A DNA stretch of 64,000 nucleotides from Chitinibacter fontanus (GTDB lineage Bacteria; Pseudomonadota; Gammaproteobacteria; Burkholderiales; Chitinibacteraceae). Below are positions 37,345 through 45,824 of this stretch, piece after piece. The DNA lies in NCBI RefSeq assembly GCF_013423785.1, contig NZ_CP058952.1, positions 2,073,665-2,137,664 of the forward strand, read 5' to 3'. A program made the position numbers and the translations under genes. Below the pieces are notes generated by a model. It made no database searches and was not told where the DNA came from. It worked only from the letters and a program-made list of their open reading frames with translations. Numbering within the stretch: position 1 is the stretch's first letter; each line of letters begins with the position of its first letter.

Positions 37345-38817
37345 GTGGCTTCGGTAAATATACAAAACAAGCATTTGCAACCAGAGCGAGCGAAACCATG
37401 GCTAGCGCTGGCCGATTTTTTGGCGCTGGGCGTATCTTTTGGCTTGGCAATGTTGCTGCTATGGATTTTTCGCTATCACCGCATCGGCGCCAGTATGGAG
37501 CTTTGGTGGGTATGGGAAGGTCGTCAACAGGGATTGGCATTTCTCGGTTTAGCCATCATTACGGTGGCAAACTTCTGGTGGCGAGGGCATTACAGCTTGC
37601 GCCTGCCATTTTGGGATGAATTGCTTGAGGTTTTGCGTGCCCTGCTGTTAGCGGCGCTACTCAATGGCATGTTGGTGTTGTTGGGCAAGTTTACGATTTC
37701 ACGTTTCCTATGGCCTGTGTCGTGGGGTATGGCGCTGATTCTATTGCCTTATGCCCGTTCCGCTATGAAGGCTTTATTGTTGAAGCGGCGGATTTGGCAA
37801 TTGCCAACGGTGATCATTGGCGCGGGTATCAATGCGCAAGACGCCTATCGCGCGATGACTTCAGAGCGGCAGCTGGGTTTTGAAGTGCAGGCTTTTGTGT
37901 CGATTGATGACCAAGCTCCCGCTGAATTGGTATTTGGTCAACAATCTTTACCTGTCGTTCGATTGGCGCGCGAGGAATTATTGCAATGGCTGACGGACAA
38001 TGGCCGCCCGCATGTCGTGATTGCCGTTGATGAAGAAGAGCTGCGCCAATTGCAAAATCAGGTCGAGCAACTGTCGCTGCGTTACAAAGATATTCACATT
38101 ATTCCGCCGATTGCTGGCCTGCCGCTGTTTGGCGTGGTGCCGCACCACTTTTTTAGCCATGAAGTGCTGCTACTACGTGTACGCAATAACCTGATGGTTA
38201 AACCGCTGATTCTGCTCAAGCGTGCGTTTGACCTGTTTGGCGCTAGTGTTGGTTTGCTGTTGCTATCGCCGCTGCTGGCCTATGTTGTCTTGCGAATCAA
38301 AAAAGAAGGCGGTCCTGGTGCGGTGTTTTTTGGTCATGTCCGCGTTGGTATGAATGGCGTGCCGTTCAAATGCTGGAAATTTCGCACCATGGTGCACAAT
38401 AGTCAGGAAGTACTCGAAAAACTGCTGGCTAGTGACCCCGTTGCGAAGGCCGAATGGGATCTGGACTTCAAGCTGCGCAACGATCCACGGATTACCAAAA
38501 TTGGCGCTTTTTTACGCAAAACCAGTCTCGATGAGATTCCACAGCTGTGGAATGTGATTAAAGGTGAAATGAGCTTGGTCGGCCCGCGACCGATTATTGA
38601 CGCCGAATTGGAACGTTACGGTGATAAAGTGGATTTTTATCTCGAAGCCCGCCCTGGCCTCACTGGCTTATGGCAAGTATCTGGACGTAATGACACCAGC
38701 TATGCCGAACGGGTTGCGCTCGATGCGTGGTACGTGAAGAATTGGAATTTGTGGTATGACATTGCAATTGTCTGCAAAACCATCCGCACGGTGGTGAGTG
38801 GGCATGGTGCATATTGA
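37345..38817 (+). CDS. Polyprenyl-phosphate sugar phosphotransferase (WbaP-type)
   Basis: 490 residues. Starts glycan assembly by moving a sugar-1-phosphate onto undecaprenyl phosphate. Five N-terminal helices (about 20-130), a central Rossmann-like domain (about 145-265) and the catalytic C-terminal domain (about 290-490) with [15 protein letters not shown], the DEIPQLWNV block, and MSLVGPRP. This three-part layout is WbaP/WcaJ-type, which uses UDP-galactose or UDP-glucose. Start is GTG. Being last in the run while acting first is common. The substrate is unproven. Confidence 0.93.
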   Translation: MASVNIQNKHLQPERAKPWLALADFLALGVSFGLAMLLLWIFRYHRIGASMELWWVWEGRQQGLAFLGLAIITVANFWWRGHYSLRLPFWDELLEVLRALLLAALLNGMLVLLGKFTISRFLWPVSWGMALILLPYARSAMKALLLKRRIWQLPTVIIGAGINAQDAYRAMTSERQLGFEVQAFVSIDDQAPAELVFGQQSLPVVRLAREELLQWLTDNGRPHVVIAVDEEELRQLQNQVEQLSLRYKDIHIIPPIAGLPLFGVVPHHFFSHEVLLLRVRNNLMVKPLILLKRAFDLFGASVGLLLLSPLLAYVVLRIKKEGGPGAVFFGHVRVGMNGVPFKCWKFRTMVHNSQEVLEKLLASDPVAKAEWDLDFKLRNDPRITKIGAFLRKTSLDEIPQLWNVIKGEMSLVGPRPIIDAELERYGDKVDFYLEARPGLTGLWQVSGRNDTSYAERVALDAWYVKNWNLWYDIAIVCKTIRTVVSGHGAY

Positions 38818-38818
38818 T

Positions 38819-38867
38819 GGGTATTGCCTTGTAGATTATTAAATAAATAGGCTTGGGCAATATACCC
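38819..38867. repeat. Intergenic GGGTAT...ATACCC inverted-repeat element (copy D)
   Basis: Begins one base after the phosphotransferase stop. GGGTATTGCC pairs with GGCAATATACCC with a two-base bulge; the loop is AT-rich. This is the clearest stem of the family. It could also stabilise or end the glycan transcript. Confidence 0.6.
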
Positions 38868-38898
38868 TCATTTAACCTTTGGCCCTAGAGGCGCTTTA

Positions 38899-40209
38899 AT
38901 GCAAGATTTTGTTCAGTGGTTCCGTCAGGCTGCGCCATATATTCACGCTTTTCGTGGCCGTACCTTTGTAATTGCGCTTGGTGGCGAAGTGGTGCGTGAT
39001 GGCAAGTTTGCCACGCTAACACATGATATTAATTTGCTGACGAGTCTCGGTGTGCGTCTCATCGTGGTGCATGGTGCTCGTCCACAAATTGAGGCGCGTA
39101 TGGCCGAACGTCATCTCGAGCCGCAGTATCACAATGGGGTGCGGGTCACAGATCAACAGGCGCTCGAATGCGTGATTCAGGCTGCAGGTCATGTGCGGGT
39201 TGAAATCGAGTCCTGGTTGTCGATGGGGTTGGCCAATTCACCAATGGCGAATGCCGATATTCGTGTGTCAGCAGGTAATTTTGTTACCGCGCAACCGATG
39301 GGGGTGCGTGATGGTATTGATCTGCAATATACCGGCGAAGTGCGCAAAATCGATACCACAGCGATTAACTATCGGCTTGATGATGGTGAAATGGTGTTGC
39401 TGTCGACCATCGGCTATTCGCCCACCGGTGAGATTTTTAACTTAACGCTTGAAGACGTTGCCACTAGCGCCGCGATCGCGCTCAAAGCCGATAAATTGTT
39501 GTTTATGTTTGGCTCGCAAGGCGTGGTCGATGAAGCGGGTGAGTTGCAAACCGAGCTGACTGCGGTGGAGGCCGAGCAATTTCTGGCTGATCACCCCAAT
39601 GTGAACGAAGACGTGCAGCTGTATTTGCCCTGTGCGATTCGCGCGGTACGTTATGGCGTAAAGCGGGCGCATCTGGTGACGCACCATGTCGATGGGAGCT
39701 TGCTGATGGAGCTCTTTACCCACGATGGCATCGGGACAATGATCTCGCGCGCCTCGTTGGAAACGTTGCGCCACGCGACGATTGATGACATCGGCGGGAT
39801 GCTGGCGCTGATCGAGCCACTGGAAGATCAGGGGGTATTGGTCAAACGCGGTCGTGAACTCTTGGAGCGCGAGGTACACCGGTACTCAGTATTGGAACAT
39901 GACGGCAAAATTATCGGCATTGTGGCAATTCACCCGTTTGCCGATAGCAAAATGGCCGAGCTTGCTTGCTTGGTGATTCATCCTGACTATCGTGATGAAG
40001 ATCGCGGTGCCGATTTGCTGCGTCACGTTGAGCAGCAGGCGCGTGGATTGGGTATGGAAAAACTGTTTGCACTGACAACGCGTACCAGCCACTGGTTTGT
40101 TGAACGTGGTTTTACGCAGGCCACGGTTGAAGTATTGCCGATCGAGAAAAAACAGCTGTACAACTATCAGCGCCGCTCGAAAGTCTTTATTAAGCCGTTA
40201 GCACGCTAG
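38899..40209 (+). CDS. argA: N-acetylglutamate synthase ArgA
   Basis: 436-residue two-domain enzyme: an amino-acid kinase fold (about 15-290) that binds arginine for feedback control, and a C-terminal GNAT domain (about 295-436) that acetylates glutamate with acetyl-CoA, the first step of arginine synthesis. Seen: FVIALGGEVVRDGKF, LIVVHGARPQIEARM near the start, LACLVIHPDYRDEDRGADLL for CoA binding, and TTRTSHWFVERGF late. AGAGGCG precedes the ATG. Its neighbours are a glycan operon and a cyclic-di-GMP gene, not arginine genes. Confidence 0.96.
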   Translation: MQDFVQWFRQAAPYIHAFRGRTFVIALGGEVVRDGKFATLTHDINLLTSLGVRLIVVHGARPQIEARMAERHLEPQYHNGVRVTDQQALECVIQAAGHVRVEIESWLSMGLANSPMANADIRVSAGNFVTAQPMGVRDGIDLQYTGEVRKIDTTAINYRLDDGEMVLLSTIGYSPTGEIFNLTLEDVATSAAIALKADKLLFMFGSQGVVDEAGELQTELTAVEAEQFLADHPNVNEDVQLYLPCAIRAVRYGVKRAHLVTHHVDGSLLMELFTHDGIGTMISRASLETLRHATIDDIGGMLALIEPLEDQGVLVKRGRELLEREVHRYSVLEHDGKIIGIVAIHPFADSKMAELACLVIHPDYRDEDRGADLLRHVEQQARGLGMEKLFALTTRTSHWFVERGFTQATVEVLPIEKKQLYNYQRRSKVFIKPLAR

Positions 40210-40313
40210 ATTGCCACTGGGGTTGAGCTATCGTTTGTTTTGACGATGTGGTTTTGCCTCTTTTTCTGTATTTTGCTAGTGCAGATAGGTCAAGAAATAG
40301 TAAGCTCGACGCT

Positions 40314-43133
40314 ATGAAAAGTAACCTCCTTTTTTCTTCGCTGCGAGCCCGATTAATTGCTGCCAGCGTGCTGGTGCAGTCGCTGCTGCTGGTGGTATTG
40401 CTATTTAATACCTCGCGCATCTGGAGCGAGATGGTGCAGCATGTTACCGAGGTGCGGGTGCAAGAATTATCCCGCCTTCTCAGTGCTGCCTTTACCACGC
40501 CTCTTGCCAGTGGTGATCTCGCCAAAGCCAGTGATTTGCTGGATGGCATTCGCTCGACCGAAGGGATCGATTACCTGATCCTGCTTGACCCCAAACAACA
40601 AATTATCGCGGCCCGTGGCTGGGATGTGGCGCAAGCTTTGCCGCCGCTCACCTCGCTGCAGGTAGTTGCCGATACCGACCCAGTATTGATTCATGCGGCT
40701 ACTCGCATTGAGCAAGGCGGCGAGGCTTTAGGCGAGCTGCGTTTTGGCCTGTCCAATAGCATTATGTTTGAGGCCGCGAAGCGCCTAATTTGGCAAAGTG
40801 CGTTGGGTTTAGGAACTGGGCTGCTGGTGACGATAGTGCTGATGTCCGTATTAGGAGTTTGGCTCACGCGCCACCTTTACCGCATCATCAGTGCGGCAGA
40901 AACCGCGAGCCAGGGGCATTTTGAAGCCATGGCCGAACCTACCGGCTACGACGAAGTATCGCAAATTACTCGCCGTTTTAATGAAATGGCGCGGGTGATT
41001 CGTGATCGGGTGCTGGCGTTGTCGCAATCAGAGGCCAAGTTTCACGCAATTGCTGACCATACCTATAGCGCAGAGCTGTGGTTGGACCCGGAAGGCAAGC
41101 TCATTTGGGTGAATGCCTCGGTCGAGCGGATTACCGGCTATTCGGTCAATGAGTGCCAGCTGTTGTCCGATTTTCCGCTCACCCTCGCGACACCGGAAGA
41201 GCGCTCTCGGTTTGAATCTGCACTTAAGCAGGCATTGGCCGAACGGGCAGTGCAACAAGATTATGAATTCCGGGCGGTGCGCCGGGATGGCTCTTTATTT
41301 TGGGCCTCCGCGAGCTGGATGCCGCTGATCGATGCTCAAGGGCAGTATTTGGGTTTGCGCGCCAGCCTGCGCGACAACAGCGATATGAAAGATGACCGTC
41401 TGGCCTTGCGCAAAGCCGTGGTTGAGTTACGCCAGATTCAATCGTTGGGGCAAAGCTACTTACAACGCGCCGAGTCCGAACGGGCACGGATGTTGGCATT
41501 ACTGGCGGCGATGCGCTTTGGCGTATTGTTTTTAGATAATGACAACCGAGTGGTGTTTTTTAACCCCGCATTCTGTGAGTTGTGGGGTATTTCCAGTGCT
41601 GATTTAAGCAGCCATCGACCGATTGGCCAAGTGTTACAACAAGCCGATAATCGCCCAGCCATCGGCGATATTTTGTCGATTTATTTGGAAGAATTGTCCT
41701 TGATGGAAGACCGCGTCGAATTTGGCGAGGTAACAATGAATGACGGCAGGATCGTAACGCAAAACTGCTATCGCGTACTCGACCCGAAAGGTAATACCAA
41801 TGGCCGCATGTGGGTGTACGAAGATGTTACTCAGCAACGGGCGCTGGCTGAGCATATGGTTAATCTGGCTGAACGCGACGCATTGACTGGCTTGTATAAC
41901 CGCCATCGTTTCCAGCAAGAGCTCGAACGTATGGTGTCTGAAGCCGATCGCCGCCAACAATCAATGGCGCTGGTGTTCTTTGACCTGGATGAATTCAAGC
42001 ATGTGAATGATAGTTTTGGCCATGCAGTGGGCGATGAGTTGCTCAAGGCGATTGCACGCGAAATTGGTAAACAGGTGCGTCGGCATGAAGTCTTGTCGCG
42101 CCTCGGTGGCGATGAATTTGCTGTGCTCTTGCCTGAGTGCGGCGAATTTGAAGTGAGTAAATTAGCGGACCGGATTGTGAGCTCGATTTCTCAGATTCAA
42201 TTTATGGCTGGCTCGCATCAGATGCGGCCGAGCACCTCGGTAGGTGTCGCTTTGTATCCGCAGCATGCCGAGAATGCTGAGGATCTGGTGGCACATGCCG
42301 ATTCGGCCATGTATCAGGCTAAAGCGGCCGGTAAAGGAACTTGGCGCTTGTATCGACCCGATGCTGATCATTCGCGCAATGAATTAAGCCGCCTGTCTTG
42401 GAAAGAGCGGATTATTGATGCGTTGGAACATGATGGTTTCGAGCTACATTTTCAGGGCATTTACCACTGTCATGATAAATCGCTGGCGCATCTGGAAGCG
42501 CTGGTGCGGATGAAAGATGCTAATTCGCCCGGCGGCGTCATTATGCCGAACCACTTTATTCCGCATGCGGAAAAAACCGGCAAGATTCTGGATTTGGATC
42601 GTTGGGTCATTGCGCAGGTGATTCGCCAATTGGCTAATTATCCCGATTGCCCATCGATTGCCGTGAATGTATCTGGCCGTTCATTTGATGACCCCGATCT
42701 TCCCAAATACATCCATGACTTGCTGCACAAGCATCATGTGTGCCCACAACGCCTGCTAGTAGAGCTAACCGAGACTTCTGCCGTATCGGATATGACCGAT
42801 GCACAACGCTTTATTGATGCGCTGCGCAGCACGGGTTGTGTAGTGTGTCTAGATGATTTCGGGGTTGGTTTTGCGTCTTTTGCCTATCTCAAACAATTGA
42901 AAGCCGATGTACTGAAAATTGATGGTTTATTTATTCGCGATTTGCAGAACGATCGGGATAGCCAAGTATTTGTGCGCGGGATGGTCAGTATTGCGCACGA
43001 TTTGGGTAAAACGACGATTGCCGAATTTGTTGAAAATGAAGCCATTTTCAAGATGCTGGTCGATTTTGGCGTTGATCAGGTACAGGGCTATTGGCTGGAC
43101 AAACCACAGCGAGATCACCCTGGTTTGCGTTAG
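40314..43133 (+). CDS. Membrane sensor with PAS, GGDEF and EAL domains
   Basis: 939 residues from MKSNLLFSSLRARL; a longer upstream reading is not family sequence. TM1 about 15-35, a periplasmic domain, TM2 about 161-184, HAMP (to about 236), PAS (about 240-360), a second PAS (about 390-505), GGDEF (motif RLGGDEF, 598-602) and EAL (motif HLEALVR, 728-730; DDFGVGFASF later). Both catalytic motifs look intact, so it may make and break cyclic-di-GMP. The inhibitory site reads RRHE where RxxD is expected, so product inhibition may be weak. About 100 bases follow argA. It ends at a shared terminator. Confidence 0.94.
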   Translation: MKSNLLFSSLRARLIAASVLVQSLLLVVLLFNTSRIWSEMVQHVTEVRVQELSRLLSAAFTTPLASGDLAKASDLLDGIRSTEGIDYLILLDPKQQIIAARGWDVAQALPPLTSLQVVADTDPVLIHAATRIEQGGEALGELRFGLSNSIMFEAAKRLIWQSALGLGTGLLVTIVLMSVLGVWLTRHLYRIISAAETASQGHFEAMAEPTGYDEVSQITRRFNEMARVIRDRVLALSQSEAKFHAIADHTYSAELWLDPEGKLIWVNASVERITGYSVNECQLLSDFPLTLATPEERSRFESALKQALAERAVQQDYEFRAVRRDGSLFWASASWMPLIDAQGQYLGLRASLRDNSDMKDDRLALRKAVVELRQIQSLGQSYLQRAESERARMLALLAAMRFGVLFLDNDNRVVFFNPAFCELWGISSADLSSHRPIGQVLQQADNRPAIGDILSIYLEELSLMEDRVEFGEVTMNDGRIVTQNCYRVLDPKGNTNGRMWVYEDVTQQRALAEHMVNLAERDALTGLYNRHRFQQELERMVSEADRRQQSMALVFFDLDEFKHVNDSFGHAVGDELLKAIAREIGKQVRRHEVLSRLGGDEFAVLLPECGEFEVSKLADRIVSSISQIQFMAGSHQMRPSTSVGVALYPQHAENAEDLVAHADSAMYQAKAAGKGTWRLYRPDADHSRNELSRLSWKERIIDALEHDGFELHFQGIYHCHDKSLAHLEALVRMKDANSPGGVIMPNHFIPHAEKTGKILDLDRWVIAQVIRQLANYPDCPSIAVNVSGRSFDDPDLPKYIHDLLHKHHVCPQRLLVELTETSAVSDMTDAQRFIDALRSTGCVVCLDDFGVGFASFAYLKQLKADVLKIDGLFIRDLQNDRDSQVFVRGMVSIAHDLGKTTIAEFVENEAIFKMLVDFGVDQVQGYWLDKPQRDHPGLR

Positions 43134-43255
43134 GGTATATGCACCTAGCTTTTGAAAATAAAGCGTTTTGAAGCTATACGGCATGTTTAATGATGTAGCT
43201 GTGCCGTATGAATCACCGCCTATCTATTACAACCGACTTCATCCTATAAGCGCAT

Positions 43256-43283
43256 AAAAAAGCCACCCATCGGGTGGCTTTTT
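43256..43283. terminator. Bidirectional rho-independent terminator
   Basis: AGCCACCC/GGGTGGCT stem, three-base loop, with A-tract on the left and T-tract on the right, between the convergent GGDEF-EAL and DUF805 genes. Confidence 0.88.
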
Positions 43284-43298
43284 GTTAGCACGGCTAGC

Positions 43299-43634
43299 TT
43301 AGCCTTCGGCCGGCTCGCCAAATTGATTGCTATCGGTGCTTGGTTGAATAAACCAGTAAATCAGGATTAGCGCCCCAATCAGTGGGATCAGCGCGATTAG
43401 CAAAAACCAGCCGCTTTTGCCTAAGTCATGCAAGCGACGTACCCCAACGGCCAAGCTAGGTACCAAAGTGGCCAATGAGAACAAGCCAGAGATTAGTCCT
43501 GCACCACTGGCGCTGAGCAAAATGCTGACCAAAAAAGCAAATAACGCAAACCACCAGTATTCAGAACGAGAGGCGCGGCCATTGAAATCCGCATATTTTT
43601 TGAAGCAAACTTGAATTGATTCTTGAAAAGTCAT
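43299..43634 (-). CDS. DUF805 family small membrane protein
   Basis: 111 residues: YADFNGRASRSEYWWFALF, then hydrophobic helices and VGVRRLHDLGKSGW, the DUF805 markers. Four membrane helices are expected. Function is unknown. No fused domain is present, unlike the longer DUF805 protein near 11.9 kb. It is a single-gene unit with a good terminator. Confidence 0.92.
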   Translation of the reverse strand: MTFQESIQVCFKKYADFNGRASRSEYWWFALFAFLVSILLSASGAGLISGLFSLATLVPSLAVGVRRLHDLGKSGWFLLIALIPLIGALILIYWFIQPSTDSNQFGEPAEG

Positions 43635-43749
43635 AGTCGCCCTGGCAATAGGAAAAGGTAAAAAGCAGCATTGCTATTGCGATATTATGCTATTGCCCGT
43701 GAAAAATGAAATCAAGCTGTCAATTTTGTGCGGGATAAGTGTCAGCCTG

Positions 43750-44709
43750 TTAGCGGCTAATCACTGCCTGCAGATTTTTCTCACCTGTAATTCGGCTAAT
43801 GGCACTGAGTGCTTGGTCGCGGCTGGCATAGGGGCCGAGGCGCACGCGATACAAATTATTGGCCGTATGAATATTGAGTTTGTCTGCATCTTGCTCCAAT
43901 TCCCGTGCCAGATGCGCTTTGAAATTATCGGCATTTTGCGCCGAGCTGAACGCCCCAAGTTGCACAAAAATAGCCCCCGCTTGATCTGAAACTGGGATCG
44001 CACGCGGTGCTGTAGCGCTGCTTGGTGCGCGAGTGGGGATGGGCTGGGCCGCAGCACTAATGATCTGGCTTGGGGCGTCGCTAGGAAGCAGGCTCTCAAC
44101 TTTGACCTCGGCGCTGCCGCCTGTGGCATAGCCTAGACGGCAGGCGGCCAGAAACGATAAGTCCATCACCCGCCCTTTGTGAAATGGTCCCCGGTCATTG
44201 ACACGAACAATGACGCTACGGCCATTCTTAACATTAGTTACTCGCGCATAGCTCGGAAGCGGCAAAGTTGGGTGCGCGGCAGTCATTTGGAACATATCGT
44301 ACACTTCGCCGGTGCTGGTTTTTTGCCCGTGAAATTTGCGGCCATACCAGCTCGCGATGCCTTGCTCGGTGAGCTGACCAGGTGCATCAAGCGGGGTAAA
44401 TGATAAACCCAGCACACTGTAGGGGCGATTGGCCCATTTATGCAGCGGCTCCCAGCGCGGTGTTGGCTCGGCAACATAATCCAGATTTGCGGGTAGGTCG
44501 CTCATTGGACCATCATCTTTATAGAATGCGCCATTGCCTGCTTTAGGGGCATAGCTGCAGCTATAGGGCGATGGCGTTGTACTGGTCGTGCTCGCTGGCG
44601 TGGTGACAGGCTGTGGTGCAGGTTTGCTTGGTATACTGGGTGGGGGTGTTGTGCTGCAGGCGCTGATCAGCAATGCCCCAGTCAATATACACTTTGTACT
44701 TAATTTCAT
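43750..44709 (-). CDS. rlpA: Septal-ring lytic transglycosylase RlpA
   Basis: 319-residue lipoprotein: lipobox LISAC (Cys18), Pro/Thr/Ser-rich linker, double-psi beta-barrel (about 110-205) with GIASWYGRKFHGQKTSTGE and VNDRGPFHKGRVMDLS, and a C-terminal SPOR domain (about 245-319) with FVQLGAFSSAQNADNF. It cleaves denuded peptidoglycan at septa. It follows rodA by two bases and is the last gene of the rod-shape operon. Confidence 0.95.
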   Translation of the reverse strand: MKLSTKCILTGALLISACSTTPPPSIPSKPAPQPVTTPASTTSTTPSPYSCSYAPKAGNGAFYKDDGPMSDLPANLDYVAEPTPRWEPLHKWANRPYSVLGLSFTPLDAPGQLTEQGIASWYGRKFHGQKTSTGEVYDMFQMTAAHPTLPLPSYARVTNVKNGRSVIVRVNDRGPFHKGRVMDLSFLAACRLGYATGGSAEVKVESLLPSDAPSQIISAAAQPIPTRAPSSATAPRAIPVSDQAGAIFVQLGAFSSAQNADNFKAHLARELEQDADKLNIHTANNLYRVRLGPYASRDQALSAISRITGEKNLQAVISR

Positions 44710-44711
44710 GC

Positions 44712-45824
44712 CTAACCCTTCATTAACGAGCGATCACGCTGAATACTCATTAATAAGCCAAACGTCGCCAAAATCGACACCATCGACGTACCACCGTAGG
44801 AAATCAGCGGCAAGGGTACGCCCACCACGGGCAACATCCCCGACACCATGCCCATATTGACGAGCGCATAGGTGAAAAAGTTCATCGCAATTGCGCCCGC
44901 CAGCAAGCGCCCAAATAAAGTATTGGCGCTATTGGAAATCATCAAGCCGCGGAAAATAACCAGCAGGTACAAAATCAGCAAGATGCAATTACCGACCAAA
45001 CCAAATTCTTCACCATAGACGGCAAAGATAAAGTCGGTTGTGCGCTCGGGGATGAAATCCAAATGGGTTTGCGTACCTGCCAGCCAGCCTTTGCCGAACC
45101 AGCCGCCAGAGCCAATCGCAATCGTACCTTGAATGATGTGGTAGCCCGCGCCGAGCGGGTCTTCCATTGGGTCCAGCATCGTGGCAATGCGGCGGCACTG
45201 GTATTCATGTAAGACATTAATGCACATATTCCAGTGTGTCACCACATAGGCAAAGGCAGCGATGGCGCCCGACATCAGGCCGATAAAACGCCATGATAGG
45301 CCGGCAAAAAACAGCACATAAAAGCCTGATGATGCAATCAATAGTGATGTACCCAAGTCGGGCTGCTTCAAGATCAGCACCACTGGCACCACCATAATCA
45401 AAGCCGCAACAATAAAGTGCCGCCAATTGAGCGTGGACTCAAAATGATGGAAATACCAAGCCAGCATTAAAGGCAGTGCTAGACGCATGAGCTCAGAAGG
45501 CTGGATACGGGTAATGCCGATATTGAGCCAGCGGGTCGCACCATGGCTCGTAACACCAAATAGCTCAACGGCAATCAGCAAGATAACGCCCACCGCATAA
45601 GCAGGCAGGGCCAGTTGCATTAAGATGCGCGGTTGAATATTGGCGATGCACCACATAATAAACAGCGCAATTCCCATGAAGGTTACTTTATCAAGTACCC
45701 GTTCCAGATCACGGTTTGAGGCGGAATACAAAACAAATGACGAAACAATAAACAGCAATACAATAAACAACAGCAACCACGGATCAATTGGCTTTTTAAT
45801 CCGCTCCCAAATATGTTTAATCAC
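44712..45824 (-). CDS. rodA: Rod-shape peptidoglycan polymerase RodA
   Basis: 370-residue SEDS glycosyltransferase that polymerises lipid II during elongation with PBP2. Ten hydrophobic helices; motifs NIGITRIQPSELMRLALPLML, KQPDLGTSLLIASSG, FIPERTTDFIFAVYGEEFG and GVPLPLISYGGTSM. The start is GTG, overlapping the mrdA stop, with AGGAG eight bases upstream. A much longer in-frame reading upstream lies wholly inside mrdA and was rejected. Confidence 0.95.
   Translation of the reverse strand: MIKHIWERIKKPIDPWLLLFIVLLFIVSSFVLYSASNRDLERVLDKVTFMGIALFIMWCIANIQPRILMQLALPAYAVGVILLIAVELFGVTSHGATRWLNIGITRIQPSELMRLALPLMLAWYFHHFESTLNWRHFIVAALIMVVPVVLILKQPDLGTSLLIASSGFYVLFFAGLSWRFIGLMSGAIAAFAYVVTHWNMCINVLHEYQCRRIATMLDPMEDPLGAGYHIIQGTIAIGSGGWFGKGWLAGTQTHLDFIPERTTDFIFAVYGEEFGLVGNCILLILYLLVIFRGLMISNSANTLFGRLLAGAIAMNFFTYALVNMGMVSGMLPVVGVPLPLISYGGTSMVSILATFGLLMSIQRDRSLMKG

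Noticed and set aside
44620-44645. A GGTATAC motif like the intergenic elements
   Set aside because: It lies inside rlpA coding sequence with no paired end at the usual distance.
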